64,000 nucleotides of DNA, from positions 1 through 64,000 of the forward strand of contig JAUXRN010000118.1 in assembly GCA_030681835.1 (NCBI GenBank), read 5' to 3'. Source of the DNA: Actinomycetota bacterium (lineage in GTDB: Bacteria; Actinomycetota; Actinomycetes; S36-B12). Positions 24,644 through 33,282 of the stretch are shown here, piece by piece (positions within the stretch are counted from its first letter, which is position 1; the number at the start of each line of letters is the position of its first letter). The notes under the pieces are model-generated. The model did no database searches, had not been told where the DNA came from, and worked only from the letters and a program-made list of their open reading frames with translations. The position numbers and the translations under genes were made by a program.

Positions 24644-26328
24644 CGAAACCCTCAAGGCGCTGGGCCGGCGCCACCCTCGGTGCGGTGGCCGGGCTCGTGC
24701 TCCTGCTCGCCAGTGCTTACGTCGCGGGCGCCTGGTGGATGAGCACCCGCATGCCGCCCGGCACCATCGTCGCGGGCATCGATGTCGGAGGCATGGATAC
24801 GGGGCAGGCGTCGGCCGCGGTTGCCTCATGGGCGTCCGCGCGTGAGCAGGAACCGATCGAACTGGCCGCGCAGAGCCTTCTCGATCCCCTCGTGCCGCGG
24901 GACGCCGGCCTGGGCATCAATGTCGACGCCACCATGGGACTGGTACCAAGGTTCGGCTGGGCACCGCCCGACCTGGCGGCCTGGCTCATGGCCCGGATCC
25001 ACGTCGAGCCCGTCGTGACCATCGACGAAGCTCGCCTGGACGCCAGCATGCGGGAGCTCGCCGGCGCCGTGGCGCGGCCCCCCGTGGAGCCGGTGCTCCG
25101 ATTCGAGGGGACCGCTCCGGTCCTCGTCCCGGGTAGTGACGGCCAGGCGCTGGACACTGGCTTGCTGCGTGACGGCGTGCTCGCTGCGTTCCCGACAGCG
25201 GAGGTGCCCGTCGAGCTTTCGTTGCGACCTCAGGCGCCGTCGGTCCCGGAGGACGAGGCCCTGCGCGCATGGCAGGGTGCCGACACGCTGATCACGGAAC
25301 GACTGACGATCACTGCCGGTGAGGCGCAGGCACGGGTGACGCGCAGGCAGATCGCCCGCACCGTGTCGTTCCGCACCGCCAACGGCACCATCAGCCCTGT
25401 CGTCGACGGCGCACGGCTGAAGGCCGAGCTCGTGGCCCGCCACCCTGATCTGCAGGTGCCCGGCCGCGACGCGACCTTCCGCATCCGCGCCGGGGTCCCC
25501 CTGGTGGTGGAAGGCTCGCCCGGGACCACGCTCGACGAGGCAGCGCTGGCGGCCGCGGTCGAGGCAGCCTTCGTCAACTACCCGTCGTCGGGCAGCGTCA
25601 CCGTCCCCCTAGCAGCAATCGAGCCGGACCTCACGGCCGACGAGGCACGAGCCCTGGGGATCACCGATCGCCTGTCCCGGTTCACCCAGGCCTTCCCGTA
25701 TGCCCCCTACCGCGTGCAGAACATCGGTCGCGCTGCGGACTTCATCGACGGGACCATCCTCCTGCCGGGGCAAACGTTCTCCTTGAACGAGACGATCAAG
25801 GAGCGGACCCGGGAGAACGGCTACACCGAGGGCATCGTGATCGGGCCCGGTGGGGTGTTCCGCGAGGACCTCGGCGGCGGGGTGTCGGCCGCCGCCACGA
25901 CGACTTGGACGGCGGCCTTCTTCGCCGGGATGGAGCGGGTCGAGACGCGCGCCCACTCCATCTACATCTCCCGGTACCAGCCCGGGCTGGAGGCGACCGT
26001 GGCGTGGGGCGTATTCGACATGAGGTTCCGTAACGACTCCCCGTACGCGGTCCTGATCAAGGCCCGGACCACCAACACGAGCATGACCGTGTCCTTCTGG
26101 GGAACGCGCATCTACGACGAGATCAAGGCAGAGTTCGGGCCGCGCACAGACATCGTGCCGTTCGACACCATCACGGACACCAGCGCGCAATGCCTCGGCC
26201 AGAGCGGCGTCAGCGGATTCGACATCACGGTGGATCGCGTCTTCTACGTCGCCGGCGCGGAGGTCAGGCGCGAACCCATCCACACGGAGTACCGCCCGGC
26301 ACCCCGGGTCGTCTGCGGCAGCGCCTAG
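24640..26328 (+). CDS. VanW family protein with PG-binding-like domain
   Basis: A 562-residue exported protein. One N-terminal anchor (about 10-32) precedes two copies of the putative peptidoglycan-binding 4 module (about 40-330). A VanW domain follows (about 350-520): FPYAPYRVQNIGRAADFIDG, GQTFSLNETI, GGGVSAAATT and YISRYQPGLEATV. VanW proteins occur beside glycopeptide resistance and in many actinobacterial envelopes; the catalytic role is uncertain. Coupled to the Lnt-like gene by ATGA. Its TAG stop shares a CTAG palindrome with the TAG of the convergent P-type ATPase gene (26325-26328). Confidence 0.88.
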   Translation: MTKPSRRWAGATLGAVAGLVLLLASAYVAGAWWMSTRMPPGTIVAGIDVGGMDTGQASAAVASWASAREQEPIELAAQSLLDPLVPRDAGLGINVDATMGLVPRFGWAPPDLAAWLMARIHVEPVVTIDEARLDASMRELAGAVARPPVEPVLRFEGTAPVLVPGSDGQALDTGLLRDGVLAAFPTAEVPVELSLRPQAPSVPEDEALRAWQGADTLITERLTITAGEAQARVTRRQIARTVSFRTANGTISPVVDGARLKAELVARHPDLQVPGRDATFRIRAGVPLVVEGSPGTTLDEAALAAAVEAAFVNYPSSGSVTVPLAAIEPDLTADEARALGITDRLSRFTQAFPYAPYRVQNIGRAADFIDGTILLPGQTFSLNETIKERTRENGYTEGIVIGPGGVFREDLGGGVSAAATTTWTAAFFAGMERVETRAHSIYISRYQPGLEATVAWGVFDMRFRNDSPYAVLIKARTTNTSMTVSFWGTRIYDEIKAEFGPRTDIVPFDTITDTSAQCLGQSGVSGFDITVDRVFYVAGAEVRREPIHTEYRPAPRVVCGSA

Positions 26329-28697
26329 GCCGCGAACGGTCGCGGGAGGCGCAGCCGCTTGAGCATCAGCGCATTGACGGCGACCAGCAGCGATGAGCCG
26401 CTCATGGTCAGTGCGGCGATCTCCGGCCGCAGGACGAGCCCCGCCACGGGAACGAGCAGCCCCGCCGCGATCGGTAGCGCGACCGCGTTGTAGCCGATCG
26501 CCCAGCCAAGGTTCTGCCGCATCTTGCGGACGGTGCCCTTGCCGATGGCCAGCGCGATCGCCACGTCCAGGGGGTCCGACCGCATGAGAACGACGTCAGC
26601 CGTCTCGATCGCCACGTCGGTACCGGCACCGATCGCGATCCCGAGGTCGGCCTGTGCCAGGGCGGGCGCGTCGTTCACGCCATCGCCCACCATCGCGACA
26701 TGGCGTCCCTCGGCCTGCAAGGCCTCTATGCGGACGGCCTTGCCACCGGGCAGCACCCCGGCGATCACCTCGTCGATGCCAAGCTGGGCCGCGATCCGCT
26801 GCGCAGTCGCCTCGTTGTCACCGGTGAGCATGACCACCCGGACACCGCGGTCGTGCAGCGCCGTCACCGCCGCGGCCGCCGTGTCGCGCAACGCGTCGGC
26901 CATCGCGATCACCGCCAGGGCACTGTCCCCCGCCGACACGTACACCGCTGTGCGGCCGGCCGAAGCGAGGCGTTCCCCGGCGTCCCGCAGGGCGGTGGGG
27001 ACGGTGATGCCTGCGTCGGCGAGCAGGCCCGGCGAGCCGACCCGCACGACCGTTCCTTCGACGGTGGCCTGGGCCCCCTTGCCCGGCGTGCTGGTGAAGT
27101 CGACGGCCGCCGGGTATCCCGAGCCTGCTCGGCGGACGATCGCGGCCGCGAGAGGGTGCTCGGATTCGGCCTCCACGGCAGCCGCCAGCCACGCCACGTC
27201 GTCCTCGTCGGCACCGAGGGTGACGATGTCGGTGACGTCAGGCATCCCCTTGGTCAGGGTGCCGGTCTTGTCCATCACGACGGTGTCGATGCGGGCCGAG
27301 GCCTCCAGCGCCGTGGCGTTCTTGAACAGCACGCCGCGGCGGGCGCCGAGCCCGGTGCCCACCATGATGGCGGTCGGCGTGGCCAGGCCGAGCGCGTCCG
27401 GGCAGGTGATCACGACGACGGTGATCGCGAAGAGCATCGCCTCCTGGGGGCTGGCACCGGCCAGCATCCATCCGGCGAACGTGAGCGTCCCGCCGACCAG
27501 GGCGACCAGGACCAGCCAGAAAGCCGCCCGGTCGGCCAGCCGCTGGCCGGGGGCCCTGGAGTTCTGGGCGGCCTGGACCATGGCGACGATCTGGGCCAGG
27601 GCCGACTCGTCGCCGACCTTCGTCGCCCGGATGCGCAGGGTCCCGGTGGTGTTCACCGACGCCCCGATCACTGCCGCGCCAGGCTCCTTGGCGACCGGGA
27701 GGCTCTCGCCGGTGACCATCGATTCGTCGATCTCCGAGCGGCCCTCGACCACCACCCCGTCCACCGGCACCTTCGCGCCCGGCCTGATGAGGAGCAGGTC
27801 ACCGGACACGACGTCGGCGGTGGGCACCTCGACCGGCTCGCCGTCCCGCAGGACCAAGGCCATGGGCGGGGAGAGCTCGAGCAGGGTCCTGATGGCGTCG
27901 TTGGCCCCGCCGCGGGCGCGCATCTCGAACCAATGGCCCAGCAGGACGAACGACGTCAGCACGGCCGCGGCCTCGTAGAAGACCTCGCCACCGCCGGTCA
28001 GCGTGACCACGACGCTGTACACCCATCCGGCCCCGACGGCCACGGCCACCAGGACCATCATGTCCAGCGTGCGGGCCCTTAACGCCCGGTAGGCGCCGTC
28101 GAAGAAGATCCACCCCGCATAGAACACGACGGGCAGGCTCAGGAGCAGCGACACGACGTCGTCCCGCAGGCCGAACGGCGCCGGGGCGCTGAAGCCCAGG
28201 ACCTCGCGACCGATCGGCGACCACAGCAGCAGGGGCACCGACAGGACGGCCGCCACGACGAAGCGCCGGCGCATGTCCCGCGTCATGTCGTCCATCGACA
28301 TGGATGCGCCGTGGCCGCCATGGCCCATGACGTCATGCGGGCTCGCCGCCGGGACCACGTGCCCCTGGTGGACGGACACCTCGTGACTGTCGTCCGCGTC
28401 TGCGGAGGCGTGCGCTGAGTGCGCTTCGTGCCCCTCGTGCCCGTCGGCCATGGGGTCGCAGGCATGCGCCGGGACGGACCGCCCCTGGCAATGCAGCCCG
28501 CAGTCACGCAGCCAGCCGGCCAGTTCCGGTACCGAGGTGAGCGTGCTGTCGTAGGTGACCGTCGCCGTCTGCGCCAAGGGGTTCGCCTCCACCGCGACGA
28601 CGCCGGGGAGCGCGGCAAGGGTGCGCTCGGTGGCGGGCTTCGAGCTGGCCCACCACTGGCCGGAGGCGTCCAGGATCGTGGTGCGGGTAGCCGTCAT
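26325..28697 (-). CDS. P1B-type heavy-metal ATPase with CPD transport motif and His-rich N-terminus
   Basis: A 790-residue protein. Residues 1-70 keep an HMA-like fold but lack CxxC. Residues about 80-140 are rich in His, Asp and Met (HEGHEAHSAHA, MGHGGHGASMSMDDM). Eight helices follow, with TGES (actuator loop), phosphorylation site DKTGT, SEHP and GDGVNDAP. The helix-6 metal motif is TCPDALGLATP, that is CPD where Cu(I) pumps have CPC and CopB-type pumps CPH. Substrate is therefore not certain; copper is likely from the His-rich tail and from the operon (multicopper oxidase, DUF305, chaperone). It is the last gene of a five-gene unit. Confidence 0.9.
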   Translation of the reverse strand: MTATRTTILDASGQWWASSKPATERTLAALPGVVAVEANPLAQTATVTYDSTLTSVPELAGWLRDCGLHCQGRSVPAHACDPMADGHEGHEAHSAHASADADDSHEVSVHQGHVVPAASPHDVMGHGGHGASMSMDDMTRDMRRRFVVAAVLSVPLLLWSPIGREVLGFSAPAPFGLRDDVVSLLLSLPVVFYAGWIFFDGAYRALRARTLDMMVLVAVAVGAGWVYSVVVTLTGGGEVFYEAAAVLTSFVLLGHWFEMRARGGANDAIRTLLELSPPMALVLRDGEPVEVPTADVVSGDLLLIRPGAKVPVDGVVVEGRSEIDESMVTGESLPVAKEPGAAVIGASVNTTGTLRIRATKVGDESALAQIVAMVQAAQNSRAPGQRLADRAAFWLVLVALVGGTLTFAGWMLAGASPQEAMLFAITVVVITCPDALGLATPTAIMVGTGLGARRGVLFKNATALEASARIDTVVMDKTGTLTKGMPDVTDIVTLGADEDDVAWLAAAVEAESEHPLAAAIVRRAGSGYPAAVDFTSTPGKGAQATVEGTVVRVGSPGLLADAGITVPTALRDAGERLASAGRTAVYVSAGDSALAVIAMADALRDTAAAAVTALHDRGVRVVMLTGDNEATAQRIAAQLGIDEVIAGVLPGGKAVRIEALQAEGRHVAMVGDGVNDAPALAQADLGIAIGAGTDVAIETADVVLMRSDPLDVAIALAIGKGTVRKMRQNLGWAIGYNAVALPIAAGLLVPVAGLVLRPEIAALTMSGSSLLVAVNALMLKRLRLPRPFAA

Positions 28698-28710
28698 GCC
28701 TGCCTCCGCG

Positions 28711-29688
28711 TCAGTGGCCGGACAGGTCGGTCAGCCTGGGCGTGAAGGTCACGCCGCCGTTGAGGGACTCGAGCACCGTCCCGCCGGTCAGGACGACTAC
28801 TCGCTCTCCTTCGGCCGCGATGGCCAGCGGCGATCCGCCGGACTCTCCCCTGGGTTCCCAGGACTCGCCCATGTCGGTGGATGCATGCACCCGGCCGTCC
28901 ACGTCGACCCCGAAGAGTGCCTGCGGGTCCCACGCCAGCAGGGCGATGAGCGTGTCGGCCTCGATCGGCTCGAAGTTCCCTCCCCCGTCCCTGCTGCGAA
29001 CCGGGCCGTCCTGCGTCGTGCCGACGACGGTGTCGGGTTGCGTGGGGTCGACCGCGATGTCGTACAGCGGCGGGGTGCCCAGCTGCGTCCACGTGGCGCC
29101 GGCGTCGTCGGATCGAAGCAGGGCGCCGTCGCCCGAGTTAATTCCCAGCAGCTGTTCGCCCGAGGTCACGAGCCGGTGGAAATCGACCTCGCCCGCCAGA
29201 GACACTCCTTGCCAGGTCACTCCCTCGTCCGTCGACTGGATGAGTCCCAGGTGCCCCGGGCCGTCCATCCCCTCGCCGGGGTGGCCGGACGCGAACCAGC
29301 GGCCGTCACCCATCGTGAAGCCCATGACATCGAAGGGATCACGGGACACCATGACCGTCTGCTCGCCTGGGGCCTGGGACCACAGCCCTTCGTGCGTGCC
29401 CAGCAGCAGCACTCCATCGCGCAGGGAGATGTTGTGGATGTGCCCGGGCACGTCGCGACCGCTGACTGTGGTCGTCGACTCCGCCGCTGGCCCAGCCGCA
29501 GGGGAAGAAGCTACCGGACCGGGAGCCTGGGTGGCAGGGGAGGCGGGCCCTGCGCTGGCTGGCGGCGTCGCGGCCGGCGCCTCGGAGGTCGGCGAGGAAG
29601 TTGCGCAGGACGCCAGGGCACCCGCCACGGCAATCGCCAAGGCGGCCGCGCCCGCTACCCCACGCGCGCGCACGGCTCGTGCCCTCAC
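28711..29688 (-). CDS. Beta-propeller-like lipoprotein (exo-sialidase/YCF48-like repeats)
   Basis: 325 residues from GTG 29688, which overlaps the stop of the HMA chaperone (GTGA). The signal peptide has a lipobox-like ALASC (about 25-29). An Ala/Pro/Thr-rich linker follows (about 30-75), then about 250 residues of repeating blades with Asp-box-like turns: STDEGVTWQG, SDDAGATWTQ, SRDGGGNFEP, STDMGESWEP, SLNGGVTFTP. Proteins of this kind occur next to multicopper oxidase and DUF305 genes in actinobacteria and are often labelled F510_1955-family glycosyl hydrolases, but enzymatic activity is not shown. It may bind copper or protect surface components. Confidence 0.8.
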   Translation of the reverse strand: MRARAVRARGVAGAAALAIAVAGALASCATSSPTSEAPAATPPASAGPASPATQAPGPVASSPAAGPAAESTTTVSGRDVPGHIHNISLRDGVLLLGTHEGLWSQAPGEQTVMVSRDPFDVMGFTMGDGRWFASGHPGEGMDGPGHLGLIQSTDEGVTWQGVSLAGEVDFHRLVTSGEQLLGINSGDGALLRSDDAGATWTQLGTPPLYDIAVDPTQPDTVVGTTQDGPVRSRDGGGNFEPIEADTLIALLAWDPQALFGVDVDGRVHASTDMGESWEPRGESGGSPLAIAAEGERVVVLTGGTVLESLNGGVTFTPRLTDLSGH

Positions 29689-29906
29689 GGCCGCACCACC
29701 TCGTACCCCGCTTCGTCCACGGCAGCGTCCAGTTCGGTGGACTGGAGCGCGTCGAGGCTGGAGACGGTGACGCGCGACTCGGCGCCGGGAGCAAGGTCGA
29801 CCGACACCGAGACGACCCCCGGCAGTGCGGATATCGCCTCCGACACGGCGGACACGCAATGGCCGCACGTCATGCCGGAAACCGCGACGTTGGTCGTGAT
29901 AGTCAT
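29685..29906 (-). CDS. HMA-domain copper chaperone (CopZ-like)
   Basis: A 73-residue single-domain protein: TTNVAVSGMTCGHCVSAV gives the canonical GMTCxxC site (C14, C17), and the rest follows the ferredoxin-like HMA fold (SALPGVVSVSVDL ... AVDEAGYEVV). CopZ-type proteins carry Cu(I) to P1B ATPases. Start ATG 29906. Its stop overlaps the propeller lipoprotein start, and the P-type ATPase is the next gene down. Because that ATPase has an HMA domain without CxxC, the chaperone may be its main cytoplasmic copper donor. Confidence 0.92.
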   Translation of the reverse strand: MTITTNVAVSGMTCGHCVSAVSEAISALPGVVSVSVDLAPGAESRVTVSSLDALQSTELDAAVDEAGYEVVRP

Positions 29907-29926
29907 GCTGCCTTGCCCTTCGTCGA

Positions 29927-30535
29927 CTAGTTCGCGAGCAGTTGTTGCATGGCGTCGATCTCAGCGGTCTGCCCGGCGACGACCGCATTGGCCAACGCGG
30001 TGACGTCGGTGTTCGTGCTGTCGGCGATGACCTGCTCGGCCATCTGGATCGCCCCCTGGTGGTGGGTGATCATCATCTGAAGCCACATGCGGTCGAACTC
30101 CTCCCCGGACGCGTTCATCAGGGAGTTCATGTCCTCGTCCGTCATCATCCCCGACGCGCTCATCCCGCCCATGTCCATGTCGCCGTGGTCGCCGCCGTCC
30201 ATCTGCTCGGGGGCGCCCCAGGCTGCCAGCCAGCCGCGCATCTGCTGGATCTCAGGGTCTTGCGCGGCCTTGATCTGCCCGGCGAGGCTGAGGACATCGG
30301 GGGAGGTCCCTTGCTGCAGGGCGAGGTCGGCCATCTCGACGGCCTGGGCATGGTGGGGGATCATCAGCTGGGCGAAGGCGACGTCGGCTTCCGAGGCATC
30401 CGCAACCGCGACCTGGGTCGCAGCCGCAGATTGCGCTGGCTGGGTGTCCGGGGTCGACGAGCCGCAACCGGCAAGCACGGCGCCGCCCAGGAGTGCTGCC
30501 GACGCCATGGCGAGAATTCGTGTGGTGCGGTTCAT
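29927..30535 (-). CDS. DUF305 family lipoprotein
   Basis: A 202-residue protein. Lipoprotein signal with lipobox LAGC (about 21-24). Two ferritin-like DUF305 halves follow, with MIPHHAQAVEMADLAL (about 58-73) and MMITHHQGAIQMAEQVI (about 153-169). Between them is a His/Asp/Met-rich segment (GGDHGDMDMGGMSASGMM). The paired His-His-Gln/Ala and Met residues are characteristic; the family is common in copper operons and is thought to bind copper. Lies between the multicopper oxidase and the HMA chaperone on the minus strand. Confidence 0.92.
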   Translation of the reverse strand: MNRTTRILAMASAALLGGAVLAGCGSSTPDTQPAQSAAATQVAVADASEADVAFAQLMIPHHAQAVEMADLALQQGTSPDVLSLAGQIKAAQDPEIQQMRGWLAAWGAPEQMDGGDHGDMDMGGMSASGMMTDEDMNSLMNASGEEFDRMWLQMMITHHQGAIQMAEQVIADSTNTDVTALANAVVAGQTAEIDAMQQLLAN

Positions 30536-30543
30536 GCGGCTCC

Positions 30544-30577
30544 TTGTGATGCTGTTTGGGTTGTGATGCTGTTTGGG
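30544..30577. repeat. Perfect 17-bp tandem duplication
   Basis: TTGTGATGCTGTTTGGG occurs twice without gap (30544-30560 and 30561-30577). It fills the space between the multicopper oxidase stop and the DUF305 start on the minus strand. It is probably a recent slippage duplication; an effect on translation of DUF305 is possible. Confidence 0.9.
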
Positions 30578-32062
30578 TCAGGCAACATATTCGAGGCGGG
30601 TCATCATTCCCGCATCGGCGTGGTAAGCGTTGTGGCAGTGGACCATCCACTTCCCAGGGTTGTCGGCGACGAGGTCGACGCGATACCCGCCCATGGGCGG
30701 GACGAGGACGGTGTCCTTGCGCGGGCCGGACCCTCCCGCGCTGCCCATCTGGAACGTGTGCCCGTGGACGTGCACGGGGTGGGACATCATCGACATGTTG
30801 CGGATCGAGAGCCGTCCGGCCTGCCCCTCGCGGATGGTCAGCGGGATCGTGTCCTGGTACGTGGTGCCGTTGATGGTCCAGACGTACGGCGCCATAGAGC
30901 CGGACAGCAGGACGTCCTGCACGGTATCGGGGTCGCGCTCGGGAAGGCGGGCCGACTCAGCCGCCCGCAAGGCATCGACTGTCAGCGGGTATGCGGCGAG
31001 CTCGGCCGGCCGCGCCGACGCCATCGGGACGGACCCTGAGCCGCTCCGGACCAATGCCCTGGCAAGGCCCTTCTTGCCGTCGGGCGCTGCCGCGAAAGCG
31101 AACACCCCGTCGCCGAGGGTCACCACCGCGTCGTACCGCTCGCCCATGCCGATGCGCAAGGCCGGGGTGGCGACGGGCTGGACGGGGTAGCCGTCGGAAT
31201 GGGTCACCACGAGGTCGTGCCCGCCCAACGCCACCGTGAACACGGTGTCGGCGGCGGCGTTGATGATGCGCAGCCGGATGCGGTCCCCGGCACGCGCGAC
31301 GAACGTCTCGGGGTCGGACGGCACGCGGCCGTTGACGAGGTAGAAGGGGTACGTGACATCGCCGCCATCCATCCCCATGCCGCCCATGCCGCCCATGCCG
31401 TGGTCCATGCCCATCCCCATGCCGGCCATCCCGTCGCCGGATTCCCCGGCCGCTACGAGGCCGGCCATGATCTCCGTCGCGTCAGGGCCGACGCCGTCGG
31501 TCCAGTCGTCGAGCACGATCACCCACTCGGCGTCGTAGTCGCCTGGCTCGTCGGGGTCGTCGATGACGAACGGGGCATACAGGCCGTGGTCGAGCTGCAG
31601 GCCGTGGTGCGGGTGGAACCAGTGGGTGCCGGGATCGGGGACGACGAAGTCGAACGAAGACCGACCACCGGGGGCGGTCTCGGGCGTGGTGACCCCCGGG
31701 ACGCCGTCCATGTCGTTGCGGATGGCCAGGCCATGCCAGTGCACGCTCGTGGGCTCGGGCAGGTCGTTGCGGAAATCAACGATGACTCTGTCCCCCGCGG
31801 TCGCGTGGAAGGCCCTTCCGGGGATCGTCGAGCCGTACGCCCACGTGGCCACGATCGTCCCGCCGAGGTCGACCTCGATCGGCTGGGCGCGCAGCACCAG
31901 CCGGCGCGTGGCGCCGCTGCCCGTCCGCGCGGTCGCGCGAGGCGTGATCGCCGCTGTACCCACAGAAGTGCTCGCGGCCCCCGCACCGCAGGCCGCCAGG
32001 CCCAGGGCGGCCCCGGTACCGGCCGCGGCGAGCAGGAACGTGCGCCGCTCCACTGTGCCCAT
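30578..32062 (-). CDS. Tat-exported multicopper oxidase lipoprotein
   Basis: 494 residues from ATG 32062, chosen for GGGAGGG upstream and because it opens the signal peptide; the longer frame adds 12 unlikely residues. The signal has ERRTFLLAA (Tat-type RR) and then LAAC (lipobox). Copper sites are complete: HWHG, HWFHPHH, HPVHVHGH and HCHNAYHADAGMM (type 1 Met axial). A Met/Gly/His-rich insert (GMGMGMDHGMGGMGGMGM) lies near residues 210-235, as in cuprous oxidases such as CueO. It probably oxidises Cu(I) outside the membrane. It is the first gene of a five-gene unit, with operator site 11 upstream. Confidence 0.95.
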   Translation of the reverse strand: MGTVERRTFLLAAAGTGAALGLAACGAGAASTSVGTAAITPRATARTGSGATRRLVLRAQPIEVDLGGTIVATWAYGSTIPGRAFHATAGDRVIVDFRNDLPEPTSVHWHGLAIRNDMDGVPGVTTPETAPGGRSSFDFVVPDPGTHWFHPHHGLQLDHGLYAPFVIDDPDEPGDYDAEWVIVLDDWTDGVGPDATEIMAGLVAAGESGDGMAGMGMGMDHGMGGMGGMGMDGGDVTYPFYLVNGRVPSDPETFVARAGDRIRLRIINAAADTVFTVALGGHDLVVTHSDGYPVQPVATPALRIGMGERYDAVVTLGDGVFAFAAAPDGKKGLARALVRSGSGSVPMASARPAELAAYPLTVDALRAAESARLPERDPDTVQDVLLSGSMAPYVWTINGTTYQDTIPLTIREGQAGRLSIRNMSMMSHPVHVHGHTFQMGSAGGSGPRKDTVLVPPMGGYRVDLVADNPGKWMVHCHNAYHADAGMMTRLEYVA

Positions 32063-32137
32063 CGCCCGCCCTCCCGCTGATGCCGCGCTCTGCGCCAAGC
32101 ATGCGCCCCGCCGGGTATGGCCTGGGCCGAGAACGGG

Positions 32138-32154
32138 TCAAGATCGCGTCAAGG
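32138..32154 (-). promoter_or_regulatory. CopR-like tandem operator, site 11
   Basis: The minus strand reads CCTTGACGCGATCTTGACC, half-sites 11 bp apart, 76-92 bases upstream of the multicopper oxidase ATG. It forms a divergent pair with site 12, 14 bases away. Confidence 0.75.
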
Positions 32155-32168
32155 CCACCAAGCGAGGC

Positions 32169-32207
32169 TTGATCAATTCTTCACCGATGCGTGAGCGCGG
32201 ATATACG
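32169..32207 (+). promoter_or_regulatory. CopR-like tandem operator, site 12, with -10 element
   Basis: The plus strand reads TTGATCAATTCTTCACC (32169-32185), half-sites 11 bp apart. TATACG at 32202-32207, 16 bases beyond the second half-site, is a good -10, so that half-site sits at -35 as expected for an activator-dependent OmpR-type promoter. It drives SHOCT, response regulator and kinase B. Confidence 0.75.
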
Positions 32208-32271
32208 TTGGGCACGGGATCATCGCACTATCGGGTGCATCCAGTACCCAACAACCAGGAAGGGGCCGGCC

Positions 32272-32544
32272 ATGATGGGTTGGTACCCCAACGGATGGGG
32301 CGCGATGGGCGTCCTGGGAATGGTGCTGATGGTCGCCGTCTGGGCGGTGATCATTGCCGGCGCGATCTGGCTGATCGCGCGGGCCACGAGGACCGAGCAT
32401 CCCGCCGGCGTAGTGCATGAGCCTGGCCGGACGATCCTGGACCGGCGGTTCGCAGCGGGCGAGATCGACGCCCAGGAGTACGCGAGCGCGCGCCGGACGT
32501 TGGAGTCGCCGGGCACGGAGTCCAGCGCCACGCCCGGGGCGTGA
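32272..32544 (+). CDS. Small membrane protein with C-terminal SHOCT domain (system B)
   Basis: 90 residues from ATG 32272 (AGGAAGGGG upstream). MMGWYPNGWGAMG is followed by one helix (about 12-38), a linker, and the SHOCT motif LDRRFAAGEIDAQEYASARR (about 57-76). It is similar in length and layout to the protein at 1108-1386. It stands first in the operon with the second response regulator/kinase pair, directly behind operator site 12, so it is expected to be under autoregulation by the system. Its role is unknown; association with the sensor kinase in the membrane is a reasonable guess. Confidence 0.85.
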   Translation: MMGWYPNGWGAMGVLGMVLMVAVWAVIIAGAIWLIARATRTEHPAGVVHEPGRTILDRRFAAGEIDAQEYASARRTLESPGTESSATPGA

Positions 32545-32571
32545 GCAGCAGCGGAACGGCACCCGGGTGGG

Positions 32572-33282
32572 GTGGATCCCTGCGTGGATAGCAGCCTGCG
32601 GGTGCTCGTCGTCGATGACGAGATCCCCCTGACCGGCGTCATCGGAAGCTACCTTCGAGCCGAGGGCTTCGACGTGGCGTTCGCGCACAACGGGCCGGAT
32701 GCCGTGACCGTCGCGCGGGAGGTCGACCCAGTCCTCATCGTCCTGGATGTCATGCTGCCCGGATTCGACGGCGTCGAGGCGTGCCGCCAGATCCGCCAGT
32801 TCTCCGACGCCTACATCATCATGCTCACCGCGCAGGAGGAGGAGATCGACAAGGTCCTCGGCCTGTCCATGGGGGCCGACGACTACATCGTCAAGCCGTT
32901 CTCCCCTCGCGAGCTCATCGCCCGCGTCCGGGCGATGCTTCGGCGTCCGCGGGCTTCCACCGCCGGCCCCGCGGACGCCGAGCCGATCACCCTAGGCGGG
33001 CTGAGGTTGGATTCCGCCGCGCGGATCGTCACCGTCGACGGGACCGCTGTCGAGCTCACTCGCACCGAGTTCGACCTGCTGGCCGTCCTGGCGGCCCGGC
33101 CCAAGGCCGTGGTCACCCGCCGCCAGCTGATCGAGGACGTGTGGGGAACGACGTGGATCGGTGACGACCACGTCGTCGACGTCCACATCGGGCACCTGCG
33201 CAGCAAGCTTGGTGACGACGCGACCAGCCCTCGCTTCGTCCGAACCGTCAGGGGCGTCGGGTACGGGATGGGCCCTGGATGA
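32572..33282 (+). CDS. OmpR/PhoB-family response regulator (copper-type, system B)
   Basis: A 236-residue receiver plus winged-helix regulator. D15/D16 acidic pair, phospho-acceptor D59 in VLDVMLPG, Lys in IVKPFSP. The DNA-binding part has TRTEFDLLAVLA and VDVHIGHLRSKL. It resembles the regulator at 1949-2662 closely, including the YIIMLTA and KPFSPRELIAR segments and the C-terminal VRTVRGVGYGMGPG. Start is GTG 32572 or GTG 32584; the stop overlaps the kinase start (ATGA). Near-identical recognition helices would let both regulators read the same operators. Confidence 0.93.
   Translation: MDPCVDSSLRVLVVDDEIPLTGVIGSYLRAEGFDVAFAHNGPDAVTVAREVDPVLIVLDVMLPGFDGVEACRQIRQFSDAYIIMLTAQEEEIDKVLGLSMGADDYIVKPFSPRELIARVRAMLRRPRASTAGPADAEPITLGGLRLDSAARIVTVDGTAVELTRTEFDLLAVLAARPKAVVTRRQLIEDVWGTTWIGDDHVVDVHIGHLRSKLGDDATSPRFVRTVRGVGYGMGPG

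Noticed and set aside
28555-30003. Plus-strand reading frame of 482 codons
   Set aside because: Antisense to the propeller lipoprotein, chaperone and ATPase genes, which have clear motifs.
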